The notes below the pieces were generated by a model. That model was not told the DNA's origin, did no database searches, and was given only the letters and a program-made list of their open reading frames with translations. Shown here piece by piece: positions 24,301 to 39,200 of a stretch of 64,000 bases of DNA (positions are counted from its first letter, which is position 1; each line of letters starts with the position of its first letter). The stretch is taken from positions 9,703,205 through 9,767,204 of the forward strand of contig NC_045138.2 of NCBI RefSeq assembly GCF_008831285.2, written 5' to 3'. The translations under genes were made by a program, and so were the position numbers. The stretch comes from Nymphaea colorata. Taxonomy: Eukaryota > Streptophyta > Magnoliopsida > Nymphaeales > Nymphaeaceae.

Positions 24301-27300
24301 CATCTCTCAATAATTCATCACTATGTAAGACCATATTTATAAGGATCTTGAGATGTCTAAAGTTGGATTTGTTGCACCGTCTTAATGGCACATGGACATC
24401 CACAGTTTTATAAGGTTCTCTTGGAAGCTACATCACATGGGTTAATGCTGTTTGAAGGGCATAGTCAAGCTTTGACTCCTCAAACTCAGAAGTGGTGACT
24501 CAATGGGAGGAGGGCCTCGTGATAATGAAAGACACTCATTGACTTGGACCACTTGGTAGCATATATATCTCCTTCTTAGACAACCTCAGGATCATTGATT
24601 GCTAATTCATTCCACCACCACTAGCACATTCGTAGGGCTGGTGAATTTTTTGGACCATCTTTCTCTAAGGGAACCTTGGCATTGCATGCACTGGACAATT
24701 GGACAACCCTGCCTATTCTCAGCATGTTTCTTTCTGGTCTTGGAGGAGCTATTGTAGGTTGAGAGCCTATAGCTGATCTTTGCTTTCATGGGGCTGATTG
24801 AAACGGTGGCTCTCCCTCTCCCTCTCTCTCTCTCATTCTTTTGTGCTCTTCTAGCAATATGAAAGGCTTCACATGCCTTTTTGTTAACAACATCTACTGC
24901 CTGAACTGTCAAACATCCATCTTAGGATCCCTTAGTTTCAGGGCTTTCACTAGGGTGGCCATAGGATTAAGTGGATCTGCATAAAATATTGTTAGTTGAA
25001 AACCTTCAAACAATTTCCTACAACTTTGGTATCCTTTCCTAAATGAATATTTGTATAGGCATTTCATTTAATTTGGATACCACTTGAGGCATTCTTAATG
25101 ATGTTTTGAAAAGTGCAAAACTCAGCCAAGTTTTGGGCCAATATCAGATGCGCACTCAACTTTTTGAAGACATCAAAAGGGTGTGTACCTTCTCTCACAA
25201 ACTCACTAAGAGCCGCTCTTCCAATGAAAATGTTAAAAAGTAGATACAATGAGGACAATGCCGTTCTTTTAATCATCATTTTAAAATAAAAAAGGAAGAT
25301 ACTCTACCGATTGGTGAGGGTCGACTCTCCATTCAATGGGAATCAGAGGCCCTTACCAGGAAGGGTCGAGCGACCCACAGTGAGCGTTGGTTACGAGGAC
25401 CCTCACCTGAATGTTTAAGGCGAGGGTCATCACAACACTTACTGCTCAGGCGAGGGCCATGACGACTCTCAACCCTCCAACCCTTCCCAAAAATACCGAC
25501 AGTCGCGATCCTTGCTTTCGCCTAAGGCACACGGGTACCGTGTCAGTACGTAGGTACAATGATTTGCCCAAGTACCCGTGTCATTGGACTTGTGTATTGA
25601 CACAAGTACGTGGGTGCAACTGGGTGCTAAATCATAGTGGTACGCCAAAACTGGTGAAGCTGTTAGGCTTTGTCTTAGTTTAATAATGTTAGACAAGTTT
25701 TATTTTACGTTATGCATCGGTTATTAGTCAGTTTGTATCAGGTATTTAATAGAGACCCGCTTTGCTTTATGTTGTAAGTATTTTGGGCGTGATTTGCCCT
25801 AATGGAAGTTTATGATGAGGTTTTATTCTCTCTCCTAATCTCTCTCTCTCTCTCTCTCTCGTTCTCTTCCCTACTCCTTGCCGCCAGCCCCTTGATAGCA
25901 CTAGAGGGTAAAATGCCTCGAGCTTCGAATCTGGTTGCTCAAGGTTTACTAGACGTGCTCGGTGTACCTGCAAACACAATCAAGCGATAAGTTCTTTACT
26001 CGTTTCGCTTTACAATTTATACAAGTATGAAATAAAATCATTGAGGCATGTCATCGCCTCAAGAAGGTGTCGACGAGTAGTGTCGACCCACAAAGCCCTC
26101 CAATAGGCCACTTCCCAACTCCTCGAGGTTGTCACCAAACAATTAGAAACTCAAAACTTGGATTCGACTTATCACATGTATGTTTCTCACTTGTTTTTCA
26201 AGTTGAAGCGTCAACCCCGCAATTAGGCTTCCCAACACATGACACATATGCACAACAATAGAAGCACATTTCCTAAACTCGCTACAACGGTTCTAAACCT
26301 TCTCAACATCATTAGAATCTCTATCATGTTTCCAAATTGCTTCGAAAATCAACTCATTATGCTAAAAAGATAGATATACACGTGGATCCTCATCCATCTC
26401 AAAATAGTCCTAAATTTTCTCCAAAATAACAACATCATTAGCATGCATTCTAAATCATCAAATCTTAAGTCTAGCATGCTCAAATAATAATTATACATGC
26501 ACTAACAGTAAATTTAGATAATTTAAGCTCGATTAGGCCTCGTTCACCCCAATCATAGTGTCCAAACTACTGCAATATTCCTGGCAGCCACCTCAAATAT
26601 TCGATTGAGCACCAACGCCAATGATAGCTCGCTGCCTTCACCACCAATGCCTTCACTTCACTAGTATGAGGGGAAAGATGCGTTCGCAAGCTACAAACCA
26701 ACTAAACAACCATAAATAGGGTGAGGTTTAGCGAAAGAGAGGTCAAAAGAGGGATTTGTCATTAGAAAAAGGCAGTCGGCCATGGGAATGAGGTTCGACT
26801 GAGGATTAGAGGGGAAAATAAATAGAAAATGAGGAGAGGAAGACTGACCACGAGAGTTTGGGCAGAGGGGAAAACGTGCGGGAGACTAGAGACGAGAGGG
26901 AAACAGAGCAAAAGGGACCTTGTTGGAGAGAACTGGCGGGAAGGAGAAGGAGAGTGGCGAGGGAGAGAGAGAGAGGGTGCGAGAGAAAGAAGGCGTGCAG
27001 AGAGGGATGACTGGTGAAGAGAGTTCGGACAGAGGGGAGAGACAAGCAGACAGGGGAAATCGAGCGGGTTAGATGGAGAGGAGGAGACATAAGAGACGGG
27101 GAGAGAGTGCGGGAGCAGAAGGAGGACGCTGACGGAGAGAGACGGCCAATAGAGAGAGGGAAAGGTGTGGTGAAGGGCGAGGGAGAAGAAGAAGAAAGAA
27201 AAGAGATAGAGGGTGCGACGAATAGGACAGCGAGAGAGGGTGGAGGAGGAGAAAGAAGAGACGAAAAAAAAAAAATCAGGTGAGCTTACCTCCACGCTGT

Positions 27301-30300
27301 TGCGCCGCCGGCGTCGCCCTTCCTCCGTTGGCCTAGCCGTCGCCATTGCCACACCTTCTGCCTTCTTCTTCTTTGCGACACAGTAGAGGAAGAAACAAAG
27401 AGGAAGACGACGGAGAAGAGTTCCCTCGCGCGACGGGCTCCCTTCTCATGCGTGGAGCTTGGGTCTGGGTCTGGACCCGATCCGTCCCGCTTGCAAAATG
27501 TCGAGCGTTACAATTGCTGTGTCCAAACCCATACCCGTGCCATACCCGAACCCATATGACATAGGCGCAAGGTCATCCCTAACCATGCTTCCCAATGAGG
27601 GTTTACCAGTGACCTTGCCAACAGGTGAGGGGGCAGCGGCAACCCTCACCGGGCAGCTAAGATTGACTAGCCGTCCAGCTATGTTGATATTTTATTTTTT
27701 ATTTTTCAGAAACGTACTTTTGAGGATACTTTTGTCTTTCTCTTGTTTATTTTTAATATTTTTTATGAGAAAAAGTCTGTTTGTGAGTTTCCTGCAAAAG
27801 TTGATGGGCTATTTGATGTGATTCAAAGGTTGAGCAGTTGTTTGATGTTGGCACATTTGTTGAGCAGGTATTTGTAATTTTCTAATGTTTTTTTAATGCA
27901 ATTTTGCAATTTGAGTTCTGATTCCTCATTTTTTTTTGTTTCTTGAGAAAGGCATACAAGAGAGTTGGAGGAATGATTCACAGTGCAGACATGGGAAGGG
28001 GTATTCTTGGAGTTATTGATGTCACAAATATCATGGTATTTTCTTTCTCATTTTTATTTTCAGTTTTGACATTTTTCTATGCCCACACTTCTTTTTTCTT
28101 TTGATATTCATTTAAAACATTTTTTTTTGTTGCATATTCTCAGTATAGTTTCCTTTTATCCCTTGCAAATGGCTTTACTTTCTCGAATTTGTTTCAGAGT
28201 TATGGAGATGATAAAACTTATGTTCTTAGCAACAAACAAGGTTTTGAAGACTGTGAAGCTTATGCCAAGCTAGAGGAGTGGTTAAGTCACAAGTGTGATG
28301 TGTACTGGGATACACGCTATGATGACCTTGTTTTGGTAAATTTTTTCTCTCCTTGACTGGAACAACTTTTCAGACTTGATGAAGTAGTTATTCATGACCT
28401 AATTCTGGAAAAGTTTTTCAGCCTTGATGGTTTAGTTGTTACTCATGACCTAATTCATACATGATAGATTTGGTTCAAATAATGCTGTAGTGAAATAAAA
28501 TTGCCTTATTTGTGATTAAAGCATGGAGTTTAACCAGATTGAGATCACTGTAAAATGCATAATTATCAGAATTGCGGAAAGGTTATTGCTTCAATGGACC
28601 ATAGGATCTTTTCTCCTACTTAAAATAATATGAGATACATTTCCTCAAACCCGAAATGTATGAGATGCACGATATACTTCTTTGGTGAGAATGATTACCA
28701 ATTGTGATAGTCAGTCATATAATCCTATTATTTATTGCTTATTCTCTTTTGTGAAAATGCTATACCTATATCACATGGGTGCGGGTACGGTATGGGTACG
28801 GGTATGGCGATACGGGTTTTGGTACTGTGACTTTGAAAATTATGGGTACGTAGGTACGACAAATTTTTAAATTCTCAAAAATAATCAAATGAGAAAAAAC
28901 ATTAATAGTCTTATAATCTACAAAAAATCTCAACATTAAAGAAAAATGAGAGGAAAATATAGAATCTTATTGGAAGGGAAATATAAAAGAAGGGAAAAAT
29001 AAAAAATTAGAGAAAAAATTAAATTTGAAAATATAATTTTAAAAGTTTTAAAATGCAGCCATACCCCAGCCGTACCCATACCCGTGTTGCCGTACCCACG
29101 TACCCGACACGGGTACCTGGGCAAAACAGGCGTACCCGTCTCACACAGTGCTATACAATATTCCTTCCTCTGCAGTCAATGTGATGCATTGAAGCAATCC
29201 TATGCATATGTTATTAAGGCAGTCAAGTCTTCTTGAGTGAGATTTAACATGAAGACAAACAAAAGCAACATATGGTTTTTCTTAATTTGTGAAATAGTGG
29301 AAGAGCTGAAGAAAAAAAGTAGGAACAAGAAAGCTAGAGCTGCATCATAGCCCATACGCTTTTACATATGCTTTTTGGGAAGAACTAATGGCTATAGGCT
29401 CAACTATTTGCTAATACATGTCTATTTTGAAAAATATGGGGTTAAAACCACCATTTTTCAAAATAATTTTTAAAACTTGCCTCCCTCTTCATTTCTGAAC
29501 ATATCTAATAGTTAAAGAAGGGGGATGTTGTGGCAATTTTCAAAAGGAATAACCAGTTTCACCATGAAATCAACAATTTGAGGGCAGATTTATGCACGAA
29601 TGATTGATTCTTGCTTACATAAAGAGGGTTTATATCTTCTACAAAAGATGAAAATGAGAATGCGGTGACAAAGATTATGAATGAAGCTGTTTTCATCTGT
29701 TATTTGCATTAACGTTGAACAATTTTGTCTTATGATGTGATGTATATTGTATGTAAAACTTGGTTTTTGATGTGTTATGGATCTTATGACTTATTTATTA
29801 GTTATTATATAATCCTCTTATAAATTATGTTTCTTGATGTCTTAGTTCATGACTTCATGTTGTGTTGCTATATGATATTATGACCACTTATCAATGTTTG
29901 TGAAGTAACTTCATACCTGCAATAAGCTTGTCATTATGTACAACATGTTTTTTCATTAAAAAAAGCATAATTTTTATTTTTCTTGATGTGGCTGATTTTT
30001 CTCTATTTTTTTTATTTTTTTAATTAAAAAATAAATTTATGAAACACATACGATACATTACGATACTTGACGATACGATGTATCTATTGGCCTGACCGAT
30101 GCGGCTTACGATATGCTTTTTACAACATTGGTTTGACCAACACTACTGTTGCACTGTCTGGTAAAAATACAAGCCTTTCTTACTCTCCCTTTCTAGAAGA
30201 TATGGTGTTTAGTGGGGAGCATTTCTTTGAAAGAATTCACAGATGCCCTTTTGCAGCTTTGCTTATGTAGTTGTGATACACTTTAACATATGCCTGGCTT

Positions 30301-33149
30301 AAATCACAAAATAGACTAGTTAGAACAAAGTACAAACAATAGGGCATGATAATAAAATAGTTGACTTCTATCTTTCTTTCTATGCCTGGATGCGCAAGTG
30401 TTCTTACATGATAATTCTGTCAAACTGATCATTAAATTTTTATGATTTTAGGTGAAAGCTAATGCCACATATGAACCTGATTATGAGTGGGTCCAATGCA
30501 ATAAATGTCTGAAATGGAGACGGCTGGACAGTAATTTTGAGAGCAAATCCTTGCCTGATAGTTGGTTAATACTTTTAATCTTCTTAATTGCATTTGTCTT
30601 GTTTTCACTTCTCGTGTATTCTCCTCCATGTTGGTTCTTAATCATATTCTTGGGGTTCTTTCCTGTTTCATGTCCTTAAACCATAATTTGGGATATCTAT
30701 TTTCTGCTTTTATTGCATGGAGCTAATAATTAGCTATATAAGTACCTCTATGGCTCCCCTTTATTAATTTGTCTACTTAATTTTGTGTGCCTAAGTACAG
30801 ACAAGTTCCTTATAGCTAAACTAGAAAATGGCTTCTAACTTTGACCGGCTCCTTAGCCTTGGAGGAGGCTTGCATTATTAAAATCCATGTGGGATTTGTT
30901 TCGCATTTACTTCTCCTAAATGTTAGCTATGAAAAATAATATTTTTGTCTGGTAATCATAACACTGCATGTCAAAACTAGTGTCGCTGCTGGATCATGAT
31001 TTCGCATTTCTTTTCTACTTGCACAAGTACTATTATCTAATGTGATCATTTTGAGAACAGGTGTGAACAAATATTGTTATTTTTTCTTGAGTTTCACATG
31101 ACACGAATTTGCTTGCCTGTAACTTCAGAAAATAGGATCATAAGTTTTATTCCCCATTTCTCTTTGTTGTTCTTGCTTCCTTGGAATTTAATTTCATTGC
31201 TATCAAATAGCCATGCTTGGTGATCAGCCTTTTCGGAAACACTTTCATGCTTTGCTGTTGTTTCTGTTAGATCTGATGTCCAGATTTGTTATACAGAAAG
31301 AAAGATAAGATTAAAAAACAAGAGGGGATTCCTAAGATGCCAGCTGGGCATGGCCTAATCTTGTTCAAAACGATTACTGATGATACATGGACTAAAAGTT
31401 TCATCCCAGAAGGGAAAGATGAAGAAACAAGAGAGGGAGAGAGAGAGAGAAATTGTTTACTTCCATTAACCCTAATCTCTGATTAAAAGAGGTTAGGGGT
31501 CGGCAGTCAGAAATCACAGATAGGTCCATAAAAAACATAAAAGTGAAAAATAGGACCTATTTTCGCTCCCTACTCAATTGGCATTAATGTAGGCAACAAG
31601 CTTGTGGTTGCCTCCCTTTGATACTGTTTTCTTCTAAACAAGCTCATCTCCATGCATCCTTTTTAAGTATCTTAAAATTACTTAACTACTTCTATAGCCC
31701 CAGTCCATAGTTCATTTATGAACTAAGAAACATGATTCACTGTATAAACGAGAGAGATCGGGATGTGTGAAGCTCAAGTACTGCAACATGCGAACATGAT
31801 TGTGATATGAAGTGGGATTATCATGTGGATCACTATTTTGAGCTCCTAACCTGTTATGAAGGGTACTCAGAGTGACCACTGCTAACCTGTGATGAAGAGT
31901 ACTAGGAGTGACCAAAGGTTTTGTAGTCTTTTATGCTTACCTTACTTAAGACATTAAGGATCTATCTGCATTGAGTAAGAGTCATTTTATCCTTTCAGGT
32001 TCTCATCAACTTTAGGAAATTAGTGCAAATCCTAGCAGCTTTATCACTTTATGACCTCTAACATATGGGCATCTTATTGCCTGTAAGAAAATGTCATTAA
32101 CGTTTATCAACAATAAGGTTGTACAGTCTAATACCTGGTTGTTGGCTGACCCATGATGAACTAGGAGTAGTGTAAGCAAGATTGCTGCATCCATGATATT
32201 GAATCTAAGAAGAAAAACTACCAATGTCAGCCCATATTGCCCTAATACTATGTTAGGTCTTGATTCCAATTTTGTTCCGAATGAAAGAAAGAAAGACAGG
32301 AAGCAAGAGGGGATTCCTTCAAGTTTAAGATCACAGCCATACATGATTCAGGCATTGTTCCATATTCTGATCTGTAAGGTTACTTATGTCACATGGACTA
32401 AAAAGTACACACCAATACATAATATAACAGTCTTGCCACTATACATAGTCACACACACAATAGATACAATTAGTCAACATGCAGAATCAGGTTGATTGAA
32501 TCCAGATCCAAGACAATACTTCTTTCAGTTTCCTTGTGATCTTATTGAGAATCACTTGAATAATCACCTGGTTCATGGCTGCAAATGCTTCACATGGTTT
32601 TGCAATGGAGAAAATTCAAAATTTCTTGTTCTCAAGAATGCAGTCCATTATTTCGTATGTAATATTCCTTTTGGTACTGACTCTTCTTGAACCATGGAGG
32701 AGCGAACTGAGACTATGTGACTTACGCATCCCGTTTGTGTCTGGAATCTGGATATCTAGGGAACTCAATAAAGATCTTCCAGGGCCTTATCTAGGTTCTT
32801 CAAGGTACGACTATCTTGGGGTAGGTTGCCATGTCTGCCAGCCACTATCTGCATCAATTAACGCCAGTATGGGATATTACTCAAACACAACTATGATTGT
32901 TCTATTATTTACCTTCACATTTAGTTAGCAAATATATTTGATACTTTTTGAAACTAATTTATTATGAAATTTTGTCAAAATCTCTTAATGGGCTTACCTC
33001 AGAGTCCCATGGGCAAGGTTATTTGATTGTCATATTTTAACAAAAGTAATGAGGATAGACTCAATGTTGTAAAAAGTGTATCGTAAGCCGTATCGTTCTG
33101 ACTTTAAGATATACCATATCCTAACATATCGTAAGTCGTAACCGTATCG

Positions 33150-33221
<72 letters not shown>

Positions 33222-36200
33222 GAAAAATTCATAAAAAATCAAGAATAATATGTTCTTTATAAAAAACATGTTTTACAGAATGATAGACTTATTATTGCTA
33301 TAAAGTTACGCGTTCATCATTCATAAACACCAAAATTCGTAAGTCATGACTCATAACAATATCAATGTAGAAAGCACAACAAGTCAACAATTACATAATG
33401 AAATTGTGAAAATGTTCAATGCCAAATTGCCAATACATAGAAAATGAAAGCACTCTCTCGACTGTCATTCATAATCTTCATCATATTCATTTTCATCCTC
33501 ATCTTCATCTTCATCTTCATGAATTTGAAGATATTCATCAACATATCTAGTAGGCTCTCCTTCATCAACAAGATGAAGAAAATCCCTTTCCTCCCAACGA
33601 GAATCAGCCACCCTCGTACAAATCGACGTTTGAATCGCTGTTTTCATGGTGAAAATCTCTGATTTTACGGTGAAAATCGATGATTTCCCTCCAAGGACGC
33701 ATAATCTCTAGGTTAGAAATGAAGAGCGGCCGCATTTTTATAAAAGAAACCTTTAAAAAGGATACGTCGAGCCCCCTCTTTCGTAATAAGCCCGTATCAT
33801 ACAATATAGTGCGTATCGATACGCAGCGTATCGTACGATACGAGCCCCGTATCGCACCGTACGTGCGATACAGGTACAATACACCCCCTATTACGATAGA
33901 GGAGGTGTATCGTATCGTAAAACACAAACGATACGATACGTATCGTATGATGCAGCTTTTGTACGTACAACGCTTCTATACGTACAACACTGGATAGACT
34001 GTCAGATTACTTTCATTGGCAAGTCACTGTCACATTTTTGGTTTCAAAGCACATTTTTAGTTTATGCTTTTTAAAAATTTACTCATAGACTCAATATTGA
34101 GGGTTTACGCCTTACGGGCAATTTGAAAAGCTTCAAATCTATTTGTTAGAACAATAGCTGGTTGATTATAGTAGTTTCCTTGCTTGTTGTGTTGCATTTT
34201 ATAATGGTCTCGTGCAGACATATATGCTTATTGTACATGCGAAAGAAAAAGTAATTTTTTTCTCCAATAAATTGTTTTGGGTCTTTTCTCTGCCACAATT
34301 ACTTATTGTTCTGGCTTGATGCATGCAGGTTCTGTAATATGGAGCCATACAATGGTTTATGCAGTATGCCCGAGGAGAAGATTGAACCTGGTGTGGTTAC
34401 AGTGAGTCAAAAACGTATTCATCGGCCACAAGAACTGGGATTGATTCCAATAGGTATGCTTTAAATCTCGAACTAGTTTAATTTCTTCTCAAATTATGCT
34501 TATAGTTTGTGGTTTAGATTTTTCTTTAATATGGTTATACTTTGTGGTTAGACTAGGTGTTCTTAAGCGACTTGCTGTTTGAAAATGCTTGTAACATTGC
34601 CAAGGTGCTTAGTAGTTTAGGCTTTTTTCATTAGCCTTTTTCAAAAAAAAGAAAAATTCTTGTTCTTGTTTTTTTCTTATTTTGAGACATTTTTTTCTTC
34701 TGCTTTTGTGCAGTTCTTTTTTGGTTCTACAGGACTTATAAACTTTAGTTGTTTAACTTCATTGAATTTTGACATTTCAAACTTATCGTGTTGTGTTATG
34801 ATTTGCTTATTTAGTTTGTGCTATCGTGCATTTTAGTTGTTTTTATTGTTATCAGTTCAAAGTTATAGGTTTTCTAATTAAGAAATGCTTCAGTTTGATC
34901 TTCAATTCAATAAGAAATATACTCTAGTTTTGAGTTCACAGTTCATACTTCATCAATCATCAATCAGAGTGACGTTCCAATTTCACCGGTATCTTGATTT
35001 CCTTCAATGCTTCCAACGAAATCATCATCAAACAACTCAGAAGGAATAACAGGATCAACTAAACCCATGTTAGCAGTGTATCAATTGCATTCTCTATCAA
35101 AATCAAATTCATCTGGATTTACATCTCAATATTGAGATGATCCATAACTGCATTTTATTATAAGATGAAATTAAACAATAGAAAATATTGACCATAAAAA
35201 TATAACAAATCTAATACAACATGAGAAATGAATAATTCACAACAACATAGTAAAGAAATACTTGTATTCTTTTTTCCTTCCTTGAAAGAAGACGTAGATT
35301 AGAGAGTCCTTTGCACGTTGGCTAGTGAGCTTATTCATTTTAATGTTGCGTATATGACTATATATGCTTCTATTTCTTTGCAACACGATGTAACTGACTG
35401 TGATAGTAATCTCAGTGTAAGTTTTTGCAGCACGAGCATTTCTGATCCATAGGACGCCCACCAATCAAAAGGACTTATGCCATCATCTTCTCTTGTTTCT
35501 GCTGCATCTTCAGAACTAAAATCTCTTACAGAAAACTTTGAATATTCACAAACAGCTTGTCTTTTGGTATAAGAATATCCAAAATGTCTTTCCATACATG
35601 ATATTCTGTTCCTATATAACTCACTATCTAAATTTGGAATGAGACGTCCATGAGCTCCTTCAATCCATTTTTTTAATGTAATATTTGGGATTTAAAGAAT
35701 GAGCCATGCAATGCAAGGGAATATTGCTCTTATACCATCTTTCAACTAATATTGTATGTATGAGATAAAAAAACTCTGAATTATCAAGTGCAATGTCTTC
35801 CTTCTCTTTCTTAAAAACTATAAATTGAATTTGCTCAATCATATCATCCCACTTTTCACAAATTTTATGAAACATATGCTCATCTTTAGCAGCTTTCAAC
35901 ATGCACCAAATTGGGTGTGTAAAATCCAAAAATATGCAAATTTATCCCACCATTTATCATCTACAATAATGTTTTTAATAATTTGAGCTTTAGCCTCATC
36001 TTCAGCCCAATAAAAGCTCCACTCTCTACTAGCCACCATTTGATTCAGTGCATCCCATGCTCTTTGAATTTTTTTCAACATGACAATTATTGAAGCCAAT
36101 CATGTCTCTATAACTTTTAACAATCTTAAATCAAAATAACTACGAAAAAGAGACAATGTATATTGGTGATTGATGATGAAATTTCTAATATTTCTCGCAT

Positions 36201-39200
36201 CTTTGTCAATATCTATAATCCATGAAAATAGTTCATGTCCCGTAGGACCTACTTATTGATTTGGAGAATTGCATATGTCCTTCAGTGCTAAATTTAAAAG
36301 ATATGTGGAAAGTCATAGCTCAAACTCAGTCCAACACTTTAGCATACAATAACATTGTTTGTAATGAGTTGCACCACTTTATTAGGACCAAACTGCTTGA
36401 TGACTTTTACAATTAATTGCTTTCAATATTCGACATCTTTATATTCTTCAGATGCATCAACTGCCTTCAAAAATATTGGTTCATCACGTGCAATGACAAT
36501 AAAATTAATTAGTGGACGTCTTTGAATGCCTATCCACCCATCAGAAACAATTGATACCCCAATTGTGTTCCATTTAATTTTCTGTTCTTTGTAAACTTTG
36601 TTCAACCTTGCCCTTTTTATCCTTAAGTAGTGATGCTCACAACCTTTCTGAACTGGGAGGTACATATCCTGATAGTTTGCTATTTGCAAGCATAGTAATA
36701 TACTTCTTCCAATATGAATTTTTAGCTACATTGAAAGTAATGCAATTGAAATAGAGAAACTTAGCAGCCACTTTTTCTAATTCTGCTCTTCCATAAGAAT
36801 CAAAACATATCTCTACTGTCTTTCTTTTTCTGTTATAATAATACTCATTTTCTTGTTGTTGTGGATTGCATCAACACAATCTTTCAATTTCTTCAACTCT
36901 CGAGCTTTTTCTATAGAAATGTTTTTACATGCTCGAATTCTAAAATGCGTGGCATTTTCAATAGATGTGCCTTAATTCTTCTGTAAGAGACCATCTCCAT
37001 AACCCATAATAAGAGACCATCTGCCATCTGCAAGTTTCACATGACGAGTTTGAGGTAATGTATGGAGCAAGGTAAACAATGAAGGCCTATTACAAAGTGC
37101 CTCGATGCCCCTGAATCAATAATCTAAGTAGTACTTATATCATGTGGAGCAGTATTGGTAGACGTAGCACTGTCTATCATAACTGTGGAGGCTGATGACT
37201 GAATAGATTTGTGTGCTAAGACTGCTCATGCTCTGACTTGTTGATATTCACTATCATAGTCTCAAGATGGGAAGAAGACGAAAACCCCCCTACTACTGAT
37301 GAAGCTGCTTGGACAAATCCAATAGAAGACTGTAATGAATTCTTGCTCTGCGTAGATGCAACACCTCTACCTAGGGATGTAGCGGAAGGACGACCATGCT
37401 TTTCCCAACAACTGTCTTCCAAATGCCTATTTTTCCACAGTAGGTACACTGGAATGTCCTACGACCTCCTCCAAACCCTTGGCCTGTGCTCTTTCCTCTG
37501 GAGAAACTACCCCCACTACCTTTTTAAGCCACCAAGGCAGGAGCATCAGTGGAAGGCTAAGAGAGGTCACAACAATTAACGACTGAATCTGTTGTAAACC
37601 TTAACTTGATATACTCTCATAGGTTACTTGCTAGTTTTTTGTCACAGCTGTAGAGAAAATCCATGAGAGAATCCTACAACTTTTCATCTCCTTAATCATA
37701 CCTTTTGTTGAATCTTCAAGCATTTTCTTCTTCAAGAATCTTAATTTCACCATTGTCCTTCTTTCTACGTTTAAGATTGAGTTTCAAAACTGTACCTTTA
37801 ACATATCCCTGTAGTTCTCTGTGTTTTATTTGTGCTTCCAAATTTCCGTCTCATGCCAAGTAATTGGATACGTAGATCTTGAATCCAAAAGAGAAATGAG
37901 TCTTTCTGCATTGTGCCTTGTACACAAGAATGTCGATGATGAAGGTCAATTATCAAAGAAACCTCGCAAAATTTACTGGATGCTTAAAGTGACATTAACT
38001 AATCATCAAATGGACGAATCAGGCCAATGGATGACTTTGCTATCATGTAGAAAAATCTACTGTAAATGGCAATGTGTAGGCCGTAAGCACATTGCAAACA
38101 AAGGCACCAAAAACAAGGCTTTAAAGAAATGCGCACAAAGGTACCAAAACTGGGATAAAAGTTACAAGTTAAATCTTATTTATAATACTTAGCTAGGCAT
38201 CTGAAGACGTGGAGAGCAGCCATTCTATGAATATATACAAGGGGAGACTGACCTAGCTCTTGAGCCATCTCTGATGGCTAGAAATCTATCCGTTCGTGCT
38301 GAGCAATGGCTTGCTCGGTCTTGGTCGAGGTCTATTCTTGACCAAAACTGAGCACAAATACAAAAAGGAAAAGTACAAGGAAGAAATGCATGAAGAAATA
38401 AAAGTGCATAAATCAAATGCATATATGTATATATTTATATGTTAGAGGTTATGTTTTACAAGTATATACAAGTATTTATACACACATTCAGAGCATACTT
38501 ATAAAACATATCTCACTAGTGGTCAGAGATGGAGTCCTTTTCTCATTTCCTGTCTCCAGTATCTTCAATCATGAAGGAAATATTTTGGATTGCCAAGCAA
38601 CTTCTAGAATCTCTTGATTTTGATGAAATTTTAAACTTTTCATAGTCCGTCATTCTCAACTTAGATTGTATCTTTTATTCTGGGATGTGAATCAACTGGG
38701 CTGATGCTTGGGTCAATATCGGAGTTTATCTTGGCCATAGTGATGCAAATTTTAGCAAGAACAGTAGCAATCATGCATGATCCTTTTGCGGAACTTATTC
38801 TGTTGAGCCCTGCAAGGAGGTGATGTTCTTGGGCTCAGTATTGTGGAGCACGAGGAAGAAAGATAAAGTTAGTAGATTTCAGAGGAGGTTTAAATTGTCT
38901 TGTGCACATTAACCAGTCGTAAGTCAAGCTTATTTGGACAATGGCAAGAGGCATCCATAAATGTCTACAGTTAATCCTAATTTTTAGTCACGTTAGTAGC
39001 CATTGTTGGGGATTCGGTGAACAGATGAGCATCTTTTTGTGAATTTTTCTTTTTTTTTTTAGCAGAAAACAGTCTATTTTATCATTATGAAATTTGATTT
39101 TTATCACCATTTATGTTTAGGGGAAGGCCAAGCAGAAGGTGATGAAACAGAATGTGTGGAGAATCCTGTTCTGAAAAAACTTAGAAAGGGGCCACGAGCC

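Larger units (their letters stand above)
23444..27951. other. Intron 8: repeats and unclassified sequence
   Basis: No host exon on the plus strand. Around 24600-25280 the minus strand has short, protein-like but broken frames that I cannot name. From 25300 to 25660 there are GAGGGTC-type and GTACGTGGGT-type strings, possibly an eroded hAT-like element. A CT run lies at 25839-25860. From 26750 to 27280 the plus strand is strongly purine-rich and of low complexity. Confidence 0.5.

Noticed and set aside
26762-27289. Long minus-strand open frame of nearly 200 codons
   Set aside because: Composed almost entirely of S, P, L, F from a pyrimidine-rich low-complexity tract; no domain. Only the first 21 codons were kept, as a weak exon-like segment.
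31280-32400. Similar segments near 31290 and 32280 (AAGAGGGGATTCCT) as a duplication
   Set aside because: Shared sequence is short and interrupted; it could be part of the decayed Copia fragment and does not define a repeat unit.
33030-33269. Open frame across the AT run with repeated Ile-Tyr
   Set aside because: Translation of a dinucleotide microsatellite, not a protein.
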